Shown: positions 12,001 to 26,400 of the stretch, one piece after another
Position numbering within the stretch: position 1 is the first letter of the stretch
How the letters are laid out: each line of letters starts with the position of its first letter
DNA from: Gnetum montanum
Lineage: Eukaryota; Streptophyta; Gnetopsida; Gnetales; Gnetaceae
DNA: 64,000 nucleotides
Assembly: GCA_015680685.1 (NCBI GenBank)
Contig: MNCI01001868.1
Span: 636,513 to 700,512 of the forward strand
Direction of reading: 5' to 3'
Program-made: the position numbers and the translations under genes
Notes under the pieces: generated by a model
The model's input: the letters and a program-made list of their open reading frames with translations, nothing else
Databases searched by the model: none
Told to the model about the DNA's origin: nothing

Positions 12001-13990
12001 ATAACTTCTAGGAGAAGATGTTGAGGACCAATCTCCAAACGATGGAGAATTTGGCCTTCTATCATGTTGGCCTAGTCATGTTCCCAAAATTAATTCATGT
12101 AACGATGTTTGTTGGGTCCACCACGGTCCAATCTAGTGGGTCCTATGAAATTGTAGCCATGGAAGTCTTACCTACAGGCTTAGTGATCTTAGAACTTGGG
12201 GATTTGGATACCATGAGCATGCTTTCAAAGAGCTGGTAAGCACTCTCAACCTAAATCCCCTAGTGTTGGCAACCGTTTTGGATGCGACCACCAACGAGTG
12301 TCCTCGAACAAGATTTAGGTGCTTGTTGGTCTCTGGCAACACCAAGGCCCAGATACCTCCAAATAGACTCAATAGTTAATGTAAGTATGTGTGTGTGTTG
12401 TTGCGGTGTGCGATTGTAAAAAATGAAACGATTACGTTGTGTGCAAACTACAAATGACTTATTAATAAGAGATTCAGCCAACTTTGCCAAGTACTGTGAG
12501 CTATTGAGAGTTCCTATTTTGTTCAATTCCCTAGTCTACGTGGTCCTTATAATACCTACTTGTAACAAATAAAGTTTTGCAAAAACATTTGAGCACAATT
12601 CTGTGAATCTACTTCTAATTTTCCCTAGAGAAAGAGATAGTTCCACAAGAAAACTAGAAATAGAGCAAGATTCAATGGAAATAGACAGAAGAGAAAAAGA
12701 AAGCAGATTTGTGTAAAGATCTCAAATGCTTAAACAAGGTAAAATTATACGAGTAAACACTTCGCAATAAAGCTATCCCAAATTCAATAACTATGAATTG
12801 TTCAAACTTCCAAGGCTCAAATAAGCAATTTCTTCAAGACAATCCTACTATGCTACTCAAAAATTGTTGTGTAACTATCACGTACCAGACTCTATTTTAG
12901 CTAAATAATGGATGTCAACAATTGCATTTAACAGAACCTTCAAAAGACTTGACAATTTCTGATTGAAATACCACGGAGATTTACTTTAAAGATAAAAGAA
13001 GCTATTCTGGTCCTATCAAAATACCAAAGATTTTCTGAACCCTCTTGACTATTGAATCGTTCAACGGCTTAACTACATGCAGAGGCTCTCTTACAACAAT
13101 CTCAATAGTAGTTCTTATACATTGCTCAATAATAAAATTTACTACTAAAATGCTCTTAAGGCTTTCAAACACAAGCTCTTTTATGGAAAAATTTTCATAG
13201 AAATTTTCTATCGTGCAATAAGAACAATAAGAGCAATCTAAAAATCCCAAAATTACTTGCCAAGCATGATACTATCTAAACCACTAGCTAAAAAATTTAA
13301 AAAAAATAAGAAATAATAAGCATAACTCACAGGACTATGACAAAGAGGCTGAAATGTTGTCTTCAGCAAGTCATCTTACAAGCAATCTTTCACAATTTCT
13401 TCTTTACAATGCTCTTCCCAAGAATGTGTGATCCCCAAAAGTCCCTTTTCCCTTCTAACCCCTGAAGCCTTTTATAGGGTTCAAAAGGTAGATAGGTTTC
13501 CCAAAATATCTTGGCTAACTTCTCTCCCAAGTAAGGAAGTTATAACTTTCCCAACAAGTTAGGAGATATTACTTTCCCAACAAGTTAGGAAGTTGTAACT
13601 TATACATGAAGTTAGGAGAAAATCATGCTAACATTGGCATGTGTTTTTGGTGATTTAAAATTAGCTACAATTATCATGGAATTTTATAATCTTCCATATG
13701 AATAAAATGGATACTAACTAAATGTCCCCTTTATATAGGATGTTACACAAATATCCAAAAAAAATTTCTCTTTTTCAATAATAATAATAATTTGATCAAA
13801 GATGGAGTTGGAGGACATTGGTCATCCCAATATGCTATTCCACTGTACCTACAACTGCACTTTGGGACTGGTTTTGGCCATGAAATCTTTTTAATTTGCT
13901 GGAGTTGGTTTTCCTCTTCTTTGATAGATTTTATTTTCACAACCTTCGACATATATGCTGATCATCTATAGTGAATAAATTAATTATTTT
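12001..13990 (-). repeat. Unassigned region with an LTR-like promoter on the minus strand
   Basis: No ORF here has recognisable content. On the minus strand a CTATAAAAGG box (13468-13477) lies upstream of leader-like sequence. Just before it, 13522-13600 holds three tandem units of about 26 bp built on TTCCCAACAAGTTAGGA. Tandem U3 repeats before a TATA box are typical of LTRs, so a decayed minus-strand LTR from about 13745 leftward is likely. Its partner was not found. Confidence 0.3.
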
Positions 13991-13999
13991 TACCATATA

Positions 14000-14399
14000 T
14001 TTCTCCAGGCGTTAAGCATCATCGTGCAGGTGGGATAGGTGCCGAATCAAGGGTTTGTAAACTATCACGTTGCGAGGGATAAGAGGCGATGCATAGGCGT
14101 AGTAGGCTCCATCGTTGTCATTGCCGTAACTAATGTTATGGATGGCCATCCACATGCTACCACATCGTCCGCCTCATACGCCTATTACCGTCGGTGTTTT
14201 TCCATCCGAAAAGAACTATAACAATTTTCCATCTTTGGAACTTGGCTATCTTGCAAATTTTTGTTTGTGCTAGAAATGGTAGCTGCAGTAATCCGTGTGC
14301 TATACCGTGGCCCTAGCGTTGGTGGGGAGTCCAGATGCTGGGCAACGTCTTCTGTGTTTGCCTTCAAACGCTCGATAATAGAAGATCCACTCATACATT
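14000..14399 (-). pseudogene. Downstream remainder of the FLA-related fragment, uncertain
   Basis: GC-richer than the flanks and continuous with the FLA pseudogene. I cannot align it to a fasciclin domain. It may be the decayed C-terminal part or 3' UTR of the same gene copy. Confidence 0.3.
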
Positions 14400-14885
14400 T
14401 TCAAACTGGGATTCGAGGTTTACAGATCCCTGCAATTCGACAGGAATTGTTTGCTTGGGTGGAGATTTCGACAGAGCTGTTGCTGGCTCCCGAGGAGGTC
14501 ACAGTGAAGCCGAGAGGGTTGTGCTTGCTGGTGGCCATGGTTTTGATGGGATTGTTGACCTCCTGCAACTGCCCCTACGTGTAGTATTTTGGCAGCATGT
14601 GGAACTACACTATCTCCATCTTCTCCATTTCCATGAGCGAGTTCAGCGTGCTTGCCTTCAGGTCTGCGAAGGCATCGTCAGAGGGAGCCAGGACAGTCAT
14701 TCCTTGCGAATCCACAGGCAAGTCCATCTAAATCTGGTGAATGGCCTACATGCTCTTTGCTAGATTTATGAACATGTTGCATCCCTTTTGCTCTAGAATC
14801 TTCATCGCTATCGTCGTGCCTGCTTCTGACGATGCCACCGGTGCAGTCACTGCTGGTGTCACCAATTTGAGTAATGATGTAACAA
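14400..14885 (-). pseudogene. Fasciclin-like arabinogalactan protein (FLA) pseudogene
   Basis: The minus strand from about 14880 keeps one frame for over 100 codons. An Ala/Pro/Thr-rich stretch (PAVTAPVASS) is followed by a fasciclin domain with ILEQKGCNMF, GMTVLAPSDDAFADLKAST and LNSLMEMEKMEIV, then FHMLPKYY. After a frameshift, TVTSSGASNSSVEIST continues the domain. FLAs are secreted, often GPI-anchored cell-wall glycoproteins. This copy has at least four TAG stops, one replacing the Gln before FHMLP, and lacks a recognisable signal peptide and anchor. It is GC-richer than its surroundings, as expected for a gene-derived fragment. Plus-strand ORFs over it are shadows. Confidence 0.75.
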
Positions 14886-15690
14886 TTATATTTTCACATT
14901 ATTTTTATATCATGAATTTAGTTGTAGATAGTAAAGCAATGTTATTGATTCACATGTTAAGCTTGAGGGGTGGTGTTAAAGATTTGGTATGTTCTAGCAA
15001 GCTCAACATGTTAGTTGATATCTATTTTCTATAACACTATGAAATATTGTATATATCGTCACAATGTGCAACACTGTCTATGGAGTTAATGTATTATGAT
15101 AGTCATTTGTAATAGTTTGTTAAGTATATTTTAGTTTTCTAACTAATATGAACTATTGTTTGTGTATGTTCATTGTTTTGGCATTATTGTTATGTTTGAT
15201 CTATATAAGTAATTGATTATTTATTAGTGTGTGTCTAGTAGTGTATAACATAATAGATACATGTGGTTTATATCTTCTCTTTCTATTTTTACTTCTATTT
15301 ATACTTGGTGTATAACACCGTAGTCACCTTATAACTCATGGTTTATATTTATATTTTTCTTTTTTAATTATCAATGAATTATTTTTATTATCCTAGTCCT
15401 AGTGATCTAAGCATTACTAAAACTTGGCATTGATATGTGATTCATAGCCACTAATGTTTACATAGGTTTAGTAGACTAGTAGGTATAAAGAAAGGATACT
15501 TCTAAAGTTTATATTTGAAATCACTTGAATTATCATCTACCTACATGTGTACAACTCTACTAGCATTTTTCTAGTATGGGTGAGAAGCTATCTCATCTTG
15601 CATTTGTGGGGGTGGTGCTAAAGGAAGAGGAGTATGTGATCATTGAGGACACATGGGATGTGGATGTGAAGGATAAGATTTTGATTCAAG
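14886..15690. other. No gene seen
   Basis: Very AT-rich sequence with only short spurious ORFs and no repeat structure that I could recognise. It separates the FLA fragment from element E. Confidence 0.4.
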
Positions 15691-17900
15691 TCTCTCGATG
15701 GAAGGCCTATGGTATTCAAGTGGGTATTAGTAGTGAGGGAATAAGTTTTAAAGATTGCACCACTTGAAGAAACATGTTTTTGGACATAATATCCATAAGG
15801 ATCTAGTTTCTTGTAATAATACTACTACCTTGGTGATGACATTCCCCATGATTGTGGATTTTACCCCTACTAATAATACTACTCCTAAGGATGAGGTGAA
15901 GCTCTACTTGGATAGTATTGCTAATTGTAGAACTACATGTAGTTGCTTTGTAGGTAAGACAATCTCCTAGGCATTTTCTTTTTCATGATTTTTGAATTCA
16001 ATGCATATATTCCTAACTCCTGTAAATGTGACATAATAGGACAATACCCCTTGGGATGTTCATACTATCACAAGTCACATTTATCATCATCATAATCCAA
16101 GTCAATAATTGCTTCCACTACAATAGTTTTTCCTTTTTACTTATACATGTCTTTACTTGCCTCTTCTTTACTTATCTTTCACTTCTATGAAAGCCTACTC
16201 TATTTTCTCCTCTACTATTTTTAATGTAATTTTGAATTGTTCATCCACCATATCCTACATTTTCTTTACCTTCACCAAAATATCCAAAACTAATTTTTGG
16301 ATTAGTAAGTATTTTGCTAGATCACCTCCTTCATAGATTCTTCATCCTCCTGCGTGTTGCATACACATGCATCCTTTTAACGAAGAGAGGAATCTCTATT
16401 GTAATCCTATGAACTTTTCCTCTTCGTCAATTCTCCTTCCTCTTTTGCTAGTTGATCAATTAACCTTTGGATCTGATGGGCCCTCATTTCTGAAAGTTTC
16501 CATTGGGAAAAAAAACCCTAAAAATCTCTCTAATTTTATTTCTAAGTCCATCTATGATATGCCTTAACTACTTTCTTTGTGAAAAATTGTGGCTTGGTTA
16601 TCTAAGCAAGAGAGAATATTGCTTGCCCAACACTACATTAAGGGATTTATAATTGCTTTCTCATCATCCTTAAATCTTTGTTTTCAAATTGGACACCTAG
16701 AACTACATCTAATATTTATCATTAAATAGTTGTAGTATCATACCTTACCTTCTAACATATTTTAATTCCAAGAATTAGTATCATCTTTTAGCCTCTTTGA
16801 TCAGTGTCCTAAGAAATAGCTTAAACTTTTGTCATTCATTTTTTATGTTCTGCAAGGCACAAGCATCATGGAAGGCTTTTAATTAATCTTGAGTATCTAC
16901 ATTGTAGTCCCCTTTAAATTTGGAGATGTTGTTCATGTTAAGCCACTTGATGCAGTTATCTCTCTAATGCCTTGTTAGAATGTAGACAACCTCCCTTATG
17001 TTGATCATGCTTCTTGTTACCAAAAGAGGTTCATCATAATTGTCACATTCATCAAGACCCTTTGTCATGACCATGGCCTCTTCTATGTTGTTTACTATGC
17101 CTTCATTCATTTATGTGTCTTATTTCCTAGTCTCTATCTTTATCTCGTCTACCATCCCTACCTCCATCCTAAGTATGATCACTTTTGTTGTCTCTATCAA
17201 ACCGTCTATTAGTATCTCTTCTTCCTTGACCATGTCCATCCTTGTCAAAGCTTGACCATGAGGATGATAAGAATGATGAAGAACTAGGAGTACCATGCCA
17301 AATTTCTCTCCTACTATGACCCCTTTGATTGTCTCTAGGTGCCCTACTAGAAGACCTAGGTCTAGAGGTCCTCCTTGTGTTAGGTCTTATTCTCCATTTT
17401 CCTTGGTTGCTTACCAAGGTTGAACATAGCCACAAGTTTATTATTCATCTACACTGAAGGGAGGAGGATTTTGATGATTAAATTTGCCTGAATGGTAATC
17501 TGTGTCCTCCTTTTCTAACTGCAACATTAGTGGTATGGGAGCCCTATTTTCCTTTGTTGCTTCATGATAGGCTTCCATGAATCAATCTTTATGAAGTTGG
17601 GCTTCCATGAGTTGGTAGGGCCTAGACATTTCATCAACTACCTTAAAGAGCAATGATAGTTACTTCTAGTCCAAGCTTCATCAATGATGCCATGAACATT
17701 GATAAAGTTGAATAATCAAGTAATAACATAATGGTTTCTTCTAGGTCCCTCCATCTCATTTGTTCATCCTAGTAAAGAATGATGGTGAAATCTAAATAAT
17801 AAGGATTTGAATACTAGTAGACTATATTACTTGATAAGGCACTTCATCTGTGCCTTTGGTTATTTTGTTACATCTCCTAGTAGAATCGTCAATAAGGGGG
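15690..17900 (-). pseudogene. Broken gag of element E
   Basis: Aligns over its length with the minus-strand gag of element C (about 51450-52970) and B. Corresponding stretches include the region before the Cys/His box (near 16030-16100), the 'GGATCTGATGGG' phrase at 16456, and the Ser/Arg-rich N-terminal region (17169-17435). Frames are heavily broken. ORF2 and a left LTR are missing, so element E is truncated on its left side. Confidence 0.6.
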
Positions 17901-18036
17901 AAATCAGCTTTGCAAGAAGAAGATATTTTAAATTATTACATCTCAATAAAATAATATTTTTTTCATAAATGATAAATTGTTAAGTCCTATCAATGATCAT
18001 GGATGATTTAAACTAACCTAGATCACTAGAACCAAT

Positions 18037-18052
18037 CCCCAACAACACCAAT
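18037..18052 (-). promoter_or_regulatory. Primer-binding site of element E
   Basis: On the minus strand, directly after the LTR end CTCATCA, comes TTGGTGTTGTTGGGGA. This resembles the tRNA-Asp type primer site of plant Ty3 elements (TGGCGCCGTTGCCGGGGA, from memory) after several C-to-T changes. It places the family in the Ty3 lineage. Confidence 0.5.
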
Positions 18053-18815
18053 GATGAGCGACAAGTGTCCCCTAAGTCCAACCCTACAAATCACAAGCAT
18101 TTATGCATGACTTGATCACATTCCATAGACTAGACTAGTGGTATACCTAGATTATTAAACGTGATTGCAAGTCATTGGCTTCCCAATTACACTTGTACTA
18201 GCCTTAGCTCATATGACTAATTTTAAGTGAAGCATACAATCTTTGATGTTGTTTGTCCATGATTAAAATATTATTAAAATATTAAAATTTAATCTATCTA
18301 ATCTAAGTGCAAGGAATAATATCTAACTACCTAGGTGATGAATAGTTGTTCCCAACGTTAACATATTTATGCTCAAAGTTGATCATACTAATTATTAAAT
18401 TACAGTAAATTATTCTGCATAATTAATGTGCAATTTATAGTAAATTATTAACTAAGTGTGTAAAAAGTAAATGAACAAGGAGACTAAATTGCACTTAAGA
18501 AAACATTAAACAATGTCATAGTGTTACAATAAAGGTAAATTAATCTTGATCTTATTCTTATTCATGAAAATGTATCCATGATCACTTGATTAAGATTCCA
18601 TCAATTAACTCACATTCACTTTGTGGGCACTCACTAATTGTTCTAACTCTACAAAAGAAAACTACAAAAGCTTCACTACACCAATTGATCAAACGTAAAA
18701 ATGGTTTATAGTAGATTTATAAAAGCATTTATTGCCATCACAATGTTGATATATTGACATAGCTAGGGCTATGTCATCATTGTGTCGACATGGTAGCTTC
18801 AATGCTAATGCATCA
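18053..18815 (-). repeat. LTR of element E (5' LTR, diverged)
   Basis: Begins on the plus strand with TGATGAG at 18053, like the LTRs at 37791 and 53093, and keeps their order of conserved phrases near the start (about 18053-18260). The far end near CATCA at 18815 is estimated; this copy is the most diverged of the family. Confidence 0.5.
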
Positions 18816-20418
18816 ATACAATTGAGTGATTTAAGACTTATTAAATGATATTGATATTATAGCAAATATCTTACCATTGTGGTATATCCCTCCAAACCCA
18901 ATTTGTAAGATATAATAAAAATTGTAATAAGTATATATTCTAGACTATTAGATATAACAAGCTACTTGCGTACATTCAGATTTATAAGAGCTTTCATATG
19001 CTTGGAATTGGAAAACTAATTTCCAGATCCTATACTTTATTTAAACACTAATATATTCCTACTTCAAAATCATGGCAATGTATTAATTTTTAATATTCTA
19101 TCTAAATAAACATATCAATAACATTTCATGAGATCATTTGAAAGCCTTGGTAATAAGGATGGTATCATGGACAAAAATAGTGCTTACAAATAATTGGTAT
19201 CAAAAATCTCAAATGCAATAATGAATTAAAGACAATTCAAAAATTTGTTAAAAGTGAACATTTGGGAGTCATGACACAGTTAAGTGAAAAAAAACCCAAC
19301 CAAAAAAAAGGAAGATTTAATTTTATTGGAAAAAGAATAAAGTGACATGCATGATAATACAAAATATGTACATGCAACCATTCTCATATCCATTATTAGC
19401 TAATAGAAAGTCAAATGAGATCAAATTAATTTGAGGTTGAAACTAAAAGATGTTGTAAAGTGCAATATGATAATAGAATATAGTGCCTATACTTGTTAAA
19501 AGGGATAGAAGATGAGTAGCATATATTACCAAAATATTACGTTAATTTAAGCTACGAATGTATATTAAGTCATCATACAAAATAAGTGTTTAAACAACAT
19601 AAATATTTTATGTATCTATCATCTTTAAGATTTACTGCTACTAATATATTGATATATGTTGTACAAGCTAATTAGTCTAGCAAATCCTTTCAATCTGAAC
19701 AAACGTAATATTTCATTTATAATATTTACAGGGGAAAAATAGTATTCCATATTGTTACCTATTTTTCAATGGTAAGTAAAATTACCATAACAATGGCTAT
19801 ATAGCATCTTTGAGCTGCCTAACAAACAATAAGCTTATCCCATGAATTAACATATTGCATTCAATAAACATATTTCAAGGAAAGACCCACAAGGCTTGCA
19901 CGGTTTGGTTCAAGCCATACAACATTTTTTTTCATATGCTTTGTTTACAAACAAATTATTGAGCACCACCAACGAGTAACCATACTGCATGTTCCATGGA
20001 AATTTGACGCCTACAATGGTACAAGCATTCTGAACAATATCCAGTTTTGCATTAGCCGGCACAGTTAATTAAATGATGGCGGTTCAAATTTAAATATTTG
20101 ATCCATGCAATACGTGTTCTCTTTTTTCCCAGATAATCTGATAATTGAAAGATAAAATTAATTAACCACAATATATATTAAAATAGAAATACATGCAAAT
20201 TCTCACTTTCCTAGAATACATGTTAATTTTAATATATTTTGCTCAAATGCTCCCATATAAAAATAAATCTCCATTCTGATATTGTTTTTAATATATTATT
20301 TTAAAATTCTAATTTACATAGAAAGTCTCAAATAGCCTATCATAGGAATACTTGCTTCACCATATCTAGTTCACTTACCAATTTTGCAATTTCTGTAAAA
20401 AATTGTAGGGTGTATCCA
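18816..20418. other. Intergenic, downstream of TGD3
   Basis: AT-rich with no coding signal. The part next to 20419 should hold the TGD3 3' UTR and polyadenylation site on the minus strand, but I cannot fix its end. Confidence 0.4.
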
Positions 20419-23400
20419 TCAGTATTTGATTGGCCCATCCAAACTACCTGATGCAAACTGAAAGCAAAACCCAGTAATGATCCTGTAAAATTATTCCATC
20501 AAGAAAACAAAAACCCCATTCTAAGAATCACCAGGTATTCAATATCACAAATATACCTGTCGAACAATAGAATTTGATGATGTATGGAAGTCATGTGTTG
20601 ACCCTTCCCATACAATTTTACCTTCATGGAGAAAGAGAAGCCTAAAAGATAATGGAAAGGTGATTTATTCAGGTTAAAATATGCTGTTTATGAAGATGTA
20701 AGATGCAGTATTACAAATAGATTTAATATTTAATCAGCATTACATAGATTAATGAACCTCTACCAACCTATCAACAGCCCGTTGAATTGTACTATGTTGA
20801 TGGGTCACAACAATGTAGGAGGCAATCTTTCCAGGCTTGCCTATAGCATCACGCCCTTTAATATGGACAGAACGTATAAGATCTTCAACAACAGTGGATG
20901 CAATTGGATCGAGTCCAGCTGTTGGTTCATCATACATTACCACCTAGCATAAAGTAGCAGCATAAGTCAAACGCTGAGCTTAACAAAAGAATTTCTAATT
21001 AAAAAAAAATTCTAACACCTATGCACCATAATATGTGAGGAATTTGTATTTCAATATTCATTATCCATTAAGCCCTTGGTAAGGTTTCTTAAAATTTGGG
21101 TTTGTTTTGTTATAATCGAAAGTGATAGTTTCAGTAAAACAATCAGTAGATCAGATCTGAAATTACACTAGAGAAGCTTTGGACAACCTATTAAAACACT
21201 ATAGATCTGAATTAAACATTAAAGACAGAAAATATCGCGCTGTAGCAGATCAAAATAGATGTTGTAAATCACTGAAAAACCGTTGTAAACTCCAGCAAAT
21301 GTTTGCTGTAAAAGCAAAATGAAAACAACGAAAGAAAATAGCACAAGAACACAGAGATTTATGTGGTTCGGGCCCTTTTTACCCTACCTCCACAACAATG
21401 CTAATCTACCTTTTATTCTACTCAAATCTTAAGGAAACGTGCCATTCTTATAGCATTCCCAAGCACCCAATCTATTACTCCAACAGATCTCAGATCTCAA
21501 ACTCTCATCTCCAAGGTAAAACCTCAATACAATGCTTCCACATCAAAAACACATACTTAAAAGCTACCCCAAGCCTTCTATTTATAAGGAAACATTAGGA
21601 CCAAATCCCAATCTTAACACATCCCCACATAAACATCACTTTACAAACTAAACCACCCTCCAACCCAAACCACTAAACCACTAAATTGATGAAACAAGGA
21701 TGAATGGTGATTAATAGATGTTTGTTTCTGTAAGAATGCCTATAAGGATGACAATCATATCTTTTCTTGCCAAAATTCTTACATGATTTGACAAAAGTTT
21801 TTACATGGATTGCTGGAACATGACGTACTAAAAAAACTCAAGGGTGCTTTGCTAACACGTGATATTTGAAACTTGGAAAGGAGACCATTAAAATTTTTGA
21901 GGGGATGTAAAGCAATTTAGATATTGTATTGTGCTTATAAACAAAAATATAGAAAGAGTGAAATATAAAATGGGATTTGACTGCCTAAGTTTTGAATCAT
22001 ATAATATTAATAATTCTATTTCTGACGTTGAAAATCAGTTGGTATCTTAAGATTGCTATTTTATTGTATGTATTATCAGGATCATTGTTTTTGAAAAGTT
22101 AGCAATGGAACATTGCTAACGTCTCTTGATCTCTAAGATCCAAAAAGAATTATGGTTATACCTCACATCTTATATTTTCTTTAATAAAATTTTTTATTTT
22201 TACCTTAGGAAAAAAAATGGGAGATTTCCTCATATTTCTTAATGTAAAGCTTCCAGAGTTTATGCAAGGAGCACATCTCCATTGAACATTGATACAACAT
22301 TATACTTAGACATTCAGGAATCTGACCAAAACATTCTAGTGCATATCAGAAATTTTAGAGGTCACTGTTATTATTCAAACAGAAACTGAATTTTTACTTA
22401 TATCTACTTGGATTTATTAGACAAAGCAAGTTTAGAATTATTTTTTTAAATTCAAAACTCAGCATTGCCCATTGAAATCAAACCTATAACATGGGTTTCC
22501 ATGCCAACATTCTTACCATTAAGCTAACACCACATTGTTCAAGAACCTAAACCGCACATTTAAGAGGAATCAAATGAACTATCAAATTGCACAAAATTAA
22601 GTATATCTCAACAGACCTGTACAAGTAGTTACTGAAAGAATACAGCTCATAGCAACCACTTTAGCTGACTCATGAATTATTAATTATTAATTTTTATCAT
22701 GGAAATACCAAATTCCTGACAGGATTTGGGCAACAGCTTGGAAATGGAACTTACAGGACAGATAATTGCAAAGGACAACCTATGAGACAAAACTCATTTT
22801 GTTTTAAATCTGCTGTTCCACCTAGCTTACCAGAGCCTTAAAAACACAACAGACAAGCACTACATAACATAATGTTGTGCCAAGTATTACATGACATAAA
22901 TCCAATAAAAGTATGAGGCCTATCTGGGAAAATTTGTACTCGGGAGCCTGAAAAATTTTTTAAATATAGAGGTTGCAAAATCCAAATACCAGTTCGTAGA
23001 GTAGGTTTCCTCAAAGTTCCCAAGAACAAGACTAACAAAGATAGAAAATGTCCTATGATTTTGTGAATGCCTTTTTAGGTTTTCTCTTTTCAACCAATCT
23101 TACACACTTCGGGTAGTAAAAGAATCAAATGTTAATCTCTTTTAGAAGTGCCCTTTCAAGCTTTCAAAAGTGAGATATTAGAGAATTAATGGGAGTTCTT
23201 GTTTATCCTTGTTATAATGCAAGGAATATTAACACTCTTTTCCTATATAAAAATCGTTAATATTTACTCTTGTTAATTTAGCTTTCTATTTAATGAAATC
23301 AACAATGATGTGATAAAAAGAAGTGAAGCAAGATGGATGCAACTGTAAGAAGCTAGTGGGTGTTGTGTGATAAAAGAATGTCCATTATATTAAAGAGAAA

Positions 23401-26400
23401 GTTTTACAAAACTATTATAAGACCTGTGCTTTTATATGGTGTCGAATATTGGCCTATAAAAAGGCATCAAGAATATATGAATATGGCACAAATCAGAAAT
23501 CTAAGTTGGATGTTGATCGTCATTAAAAATGATAGAATTAATAATTCTCTAATTAGAGGAAGTTTGAAGGTAGCACCCTTAGGTAATAATGGAAACTCAT
23601 CTCAAATGGTTTGGTCATGTGCAGAGAAGACCAAAGACCAAAGAGGAAGACCAAAATATGTTTGCTATGAAAGAATAATATTCAGGATTTGGGAATTAAT
23701 GTCAACTTAGCTCTTAACAAAGGTGATCAGAAGTGAATACCAAAAGAACTCATACAGCCAACTCCATGTAATTGGGATAAGGCTAGGAAAATGATGATGA
23801 TGAATTTAGCTTTCTATTTTTAGAAAACAACTCTCATTGCTTTGTTAAAATGTAAACCCAGGCCAATTTTAGCCAACACATGATGCCAGGTGATTATAGT
23901 TTACATCAAACATGGAAATCTATATATTCATGCCACAATATTAATGGAATCTCTATCACTAGTATAGTTATGGATTTATAATATATATCTATAATTTGGC
24001 TGAGAAGATCTTCTTGGTAGACAAGTGATAAGGTATTTGTATCAAAAATTTTATGATCTCACAACGGAGATCATAATTCACAAGTCTTTTCCTTAACAAT
24101 CACAATGCTATTGCAAATGGAAATGGAATTGTGCATGGCACATAGCTTGACTTACAAAGTCAAGCAAGCATGCAACACCCGGGCGGTCATTGTTACCCCT
24201 AATTCTATGTTTACATTAGAAGCATATCTTCATTCACTAATCCTCTATTTCTAAATCCTCATTTGTGTTATGGTAGGGTTCTTTTGTAACATTTACTTCT
24301 TCCTGTCTATGAAAGTTAAACAAAACTGCAATGCAAGCTAGAATCTGTCCATTATTCACTAAGGAACATTCAGAATGGAAGTGTATGATATTCCAAAAAT
24401 TCTGCAAGGTTTGCATATCTCAAGCAAGTTGGGGTTCTAAATGTTACATTATCTAGAGTTATGGATAAAATATTATCTAGTGTTACCAATGAGCTTCCCT
24501 GGTGTTAAGGATGGAGTATTATTTAGTGTTACCAATAGGCTCCTCTTAGAGTGTTATGATGAAATATTATAATATATGTCATGCATGCATTGAAATATAA
24601 GACAGAGAATAAATGCACTAATAACAGTATGCAGTCAAATAAAAAAAATGAATGTTTCATTCTGCTATGTTATTTGTTGGCACAACATGATAATTTCACA
24701 AGATGACCAAAGTTAATCTTACGAACAAGAATTGTCTTTTGTCATGACATACCTCTGGCTTGGCTGCCTCACGTAAATCATCAAAAATAATGGCTCGAGC
24801 CAAAGCTACTCGCTTTTTCATACCTCCAGACAGCTCTGCTGGCATCCGATCTTCAACACCCTGATATTTTAAAAGGAAAAGGAAATGACACTGTACATCA
24901 CTGAAACATAATGCAACTCAAACTGCATAAGGCATGGGCAGGCAGTTTAGCAGTCAGAGCTGAACAAGAAATTACACTGACAAAGGCAGCCAAGCACTTC
25001 TAACCGAGGTAGTAATGTTAAGAGTTTGCAGCCATTAAGTTCTCATATAATTTCAGATTATTTGTTAGGCCATTTGCCATCCTCATTTCCACCACTTTTG
25101 AACTGTAATCCCATCTATTTGATGACAGCGTTAAAGTACTCTATGTATCATAACTATATAAAGAGCCAAAGCTAAAAAAGAAAACACAACATAATTTAAA
25201 GGGTAATTTTCCTGTAGATAAGTTGGAATGCAACTAAAATAGATCTTTAAAGTGTCCTTGGTAATATAGGTATAGGAAAAACCACATTCAAGCCGGTTCT
25301 TACCTATTTATTAGTACATCAAAGTGGTTGAGAGAATTCAATTTATAAAACCTTTCCAAATATGAATTTGAACCGACAAAAATATTCTCAAATAATATCA
25401 CCAATTATTTTGAAAAAAAAAATAAAACCTTGCAGGATTTGTGAGAAGCCTTCATATAGATTGGTGGAACAGAATGGAAGCATAAAATTTGGAGCATGTT
25501 ACTAGCAACTTTGATATTTGACATGTGGAAGGAAAGAGACTGTTTGACTAGTAGCAGCAAAAGTTTGGAGAGAGTATGTACTCTAGAATGGAAATCAACC
25601 ACCAGAATCTTTAAAGCTAGCAAGATTACAAAGCCATAAATTAAGGTTAGGAATGAGCTGGTACTGATAATTTCTGTTTCCTTGGATTGGATGATACAAC
25701 CAGCAACTCAACAAGTCAAGTCCCCCTTTTACCCTTCTAATCATTTTGTGCATTTTTGCAGAATCCAACCTTTGGCCTTTCATTGGCTTGGATTATATTT
25801 TTAATATTCTTATCCTTTATAAATTTTGTTGAGTTGCTGGTACCTCTAATAACTTGTTTAACTATGGATTGATTCCTTATAGCATGTGTAAATATGGTTT
25901 CCCTATAGCTTGTTAGCTATGATATGATTCCTTTTATAGCTTGCATGGTTATGGTTATTCTTTTATTTTTGGGATTCAAATTTGTAATGTATCTTTTAAA
26001 ATTTCCACTGACCTCTTGGTGTCTCTTGATAAGAACGGGTCTTCAAAGGATGTGGGCCTCATAGAAAATTTTATTGGAAATTGTGATATGCATGTGTTTT
26101 ATAAGTTTTTGTGTTTGTGTAACATAAGCCCTTAACCTGCGTCTTATTTGTTATAACATGTTATGTTTCTTTTGGGATGAGCTTCTAGAACCTCTTTTAT
26201 TGTCAGCTGTCGAATTATCTCAACCGTTGATTATACCTTGATTTATCTCAGCCATTCATTATATCTTGACTATGTGATTATTATTTTTGAAAAGTTTTCA
26301 AAATCTGCTTCTTAAAGTGAGATATTGATTTATCTCAACTGTTGATTATATACTCATTTATCTGAACCATTAATGTGAAACCCTAAACCTTAATTCTAGC

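Larger units (their letters stand above)
20944..24752 (-). other. TGD3 intron 8 (3.8 kb)
   Basis: Separates the exon carrying the signature motif from the exon carrying Walker B. Expanded by a probable solo LTR (about 21050-21850), a SINE (22388-22533) and a LINE fragment (23300-23810). Confidence 0.9.

Noticed and set aside
14335-14763. 142-codon plus-strand ORF
   Set aside because: Shadow of the minus-strand FLA pseudogene, whose fasciclin motifs are unmistakable.
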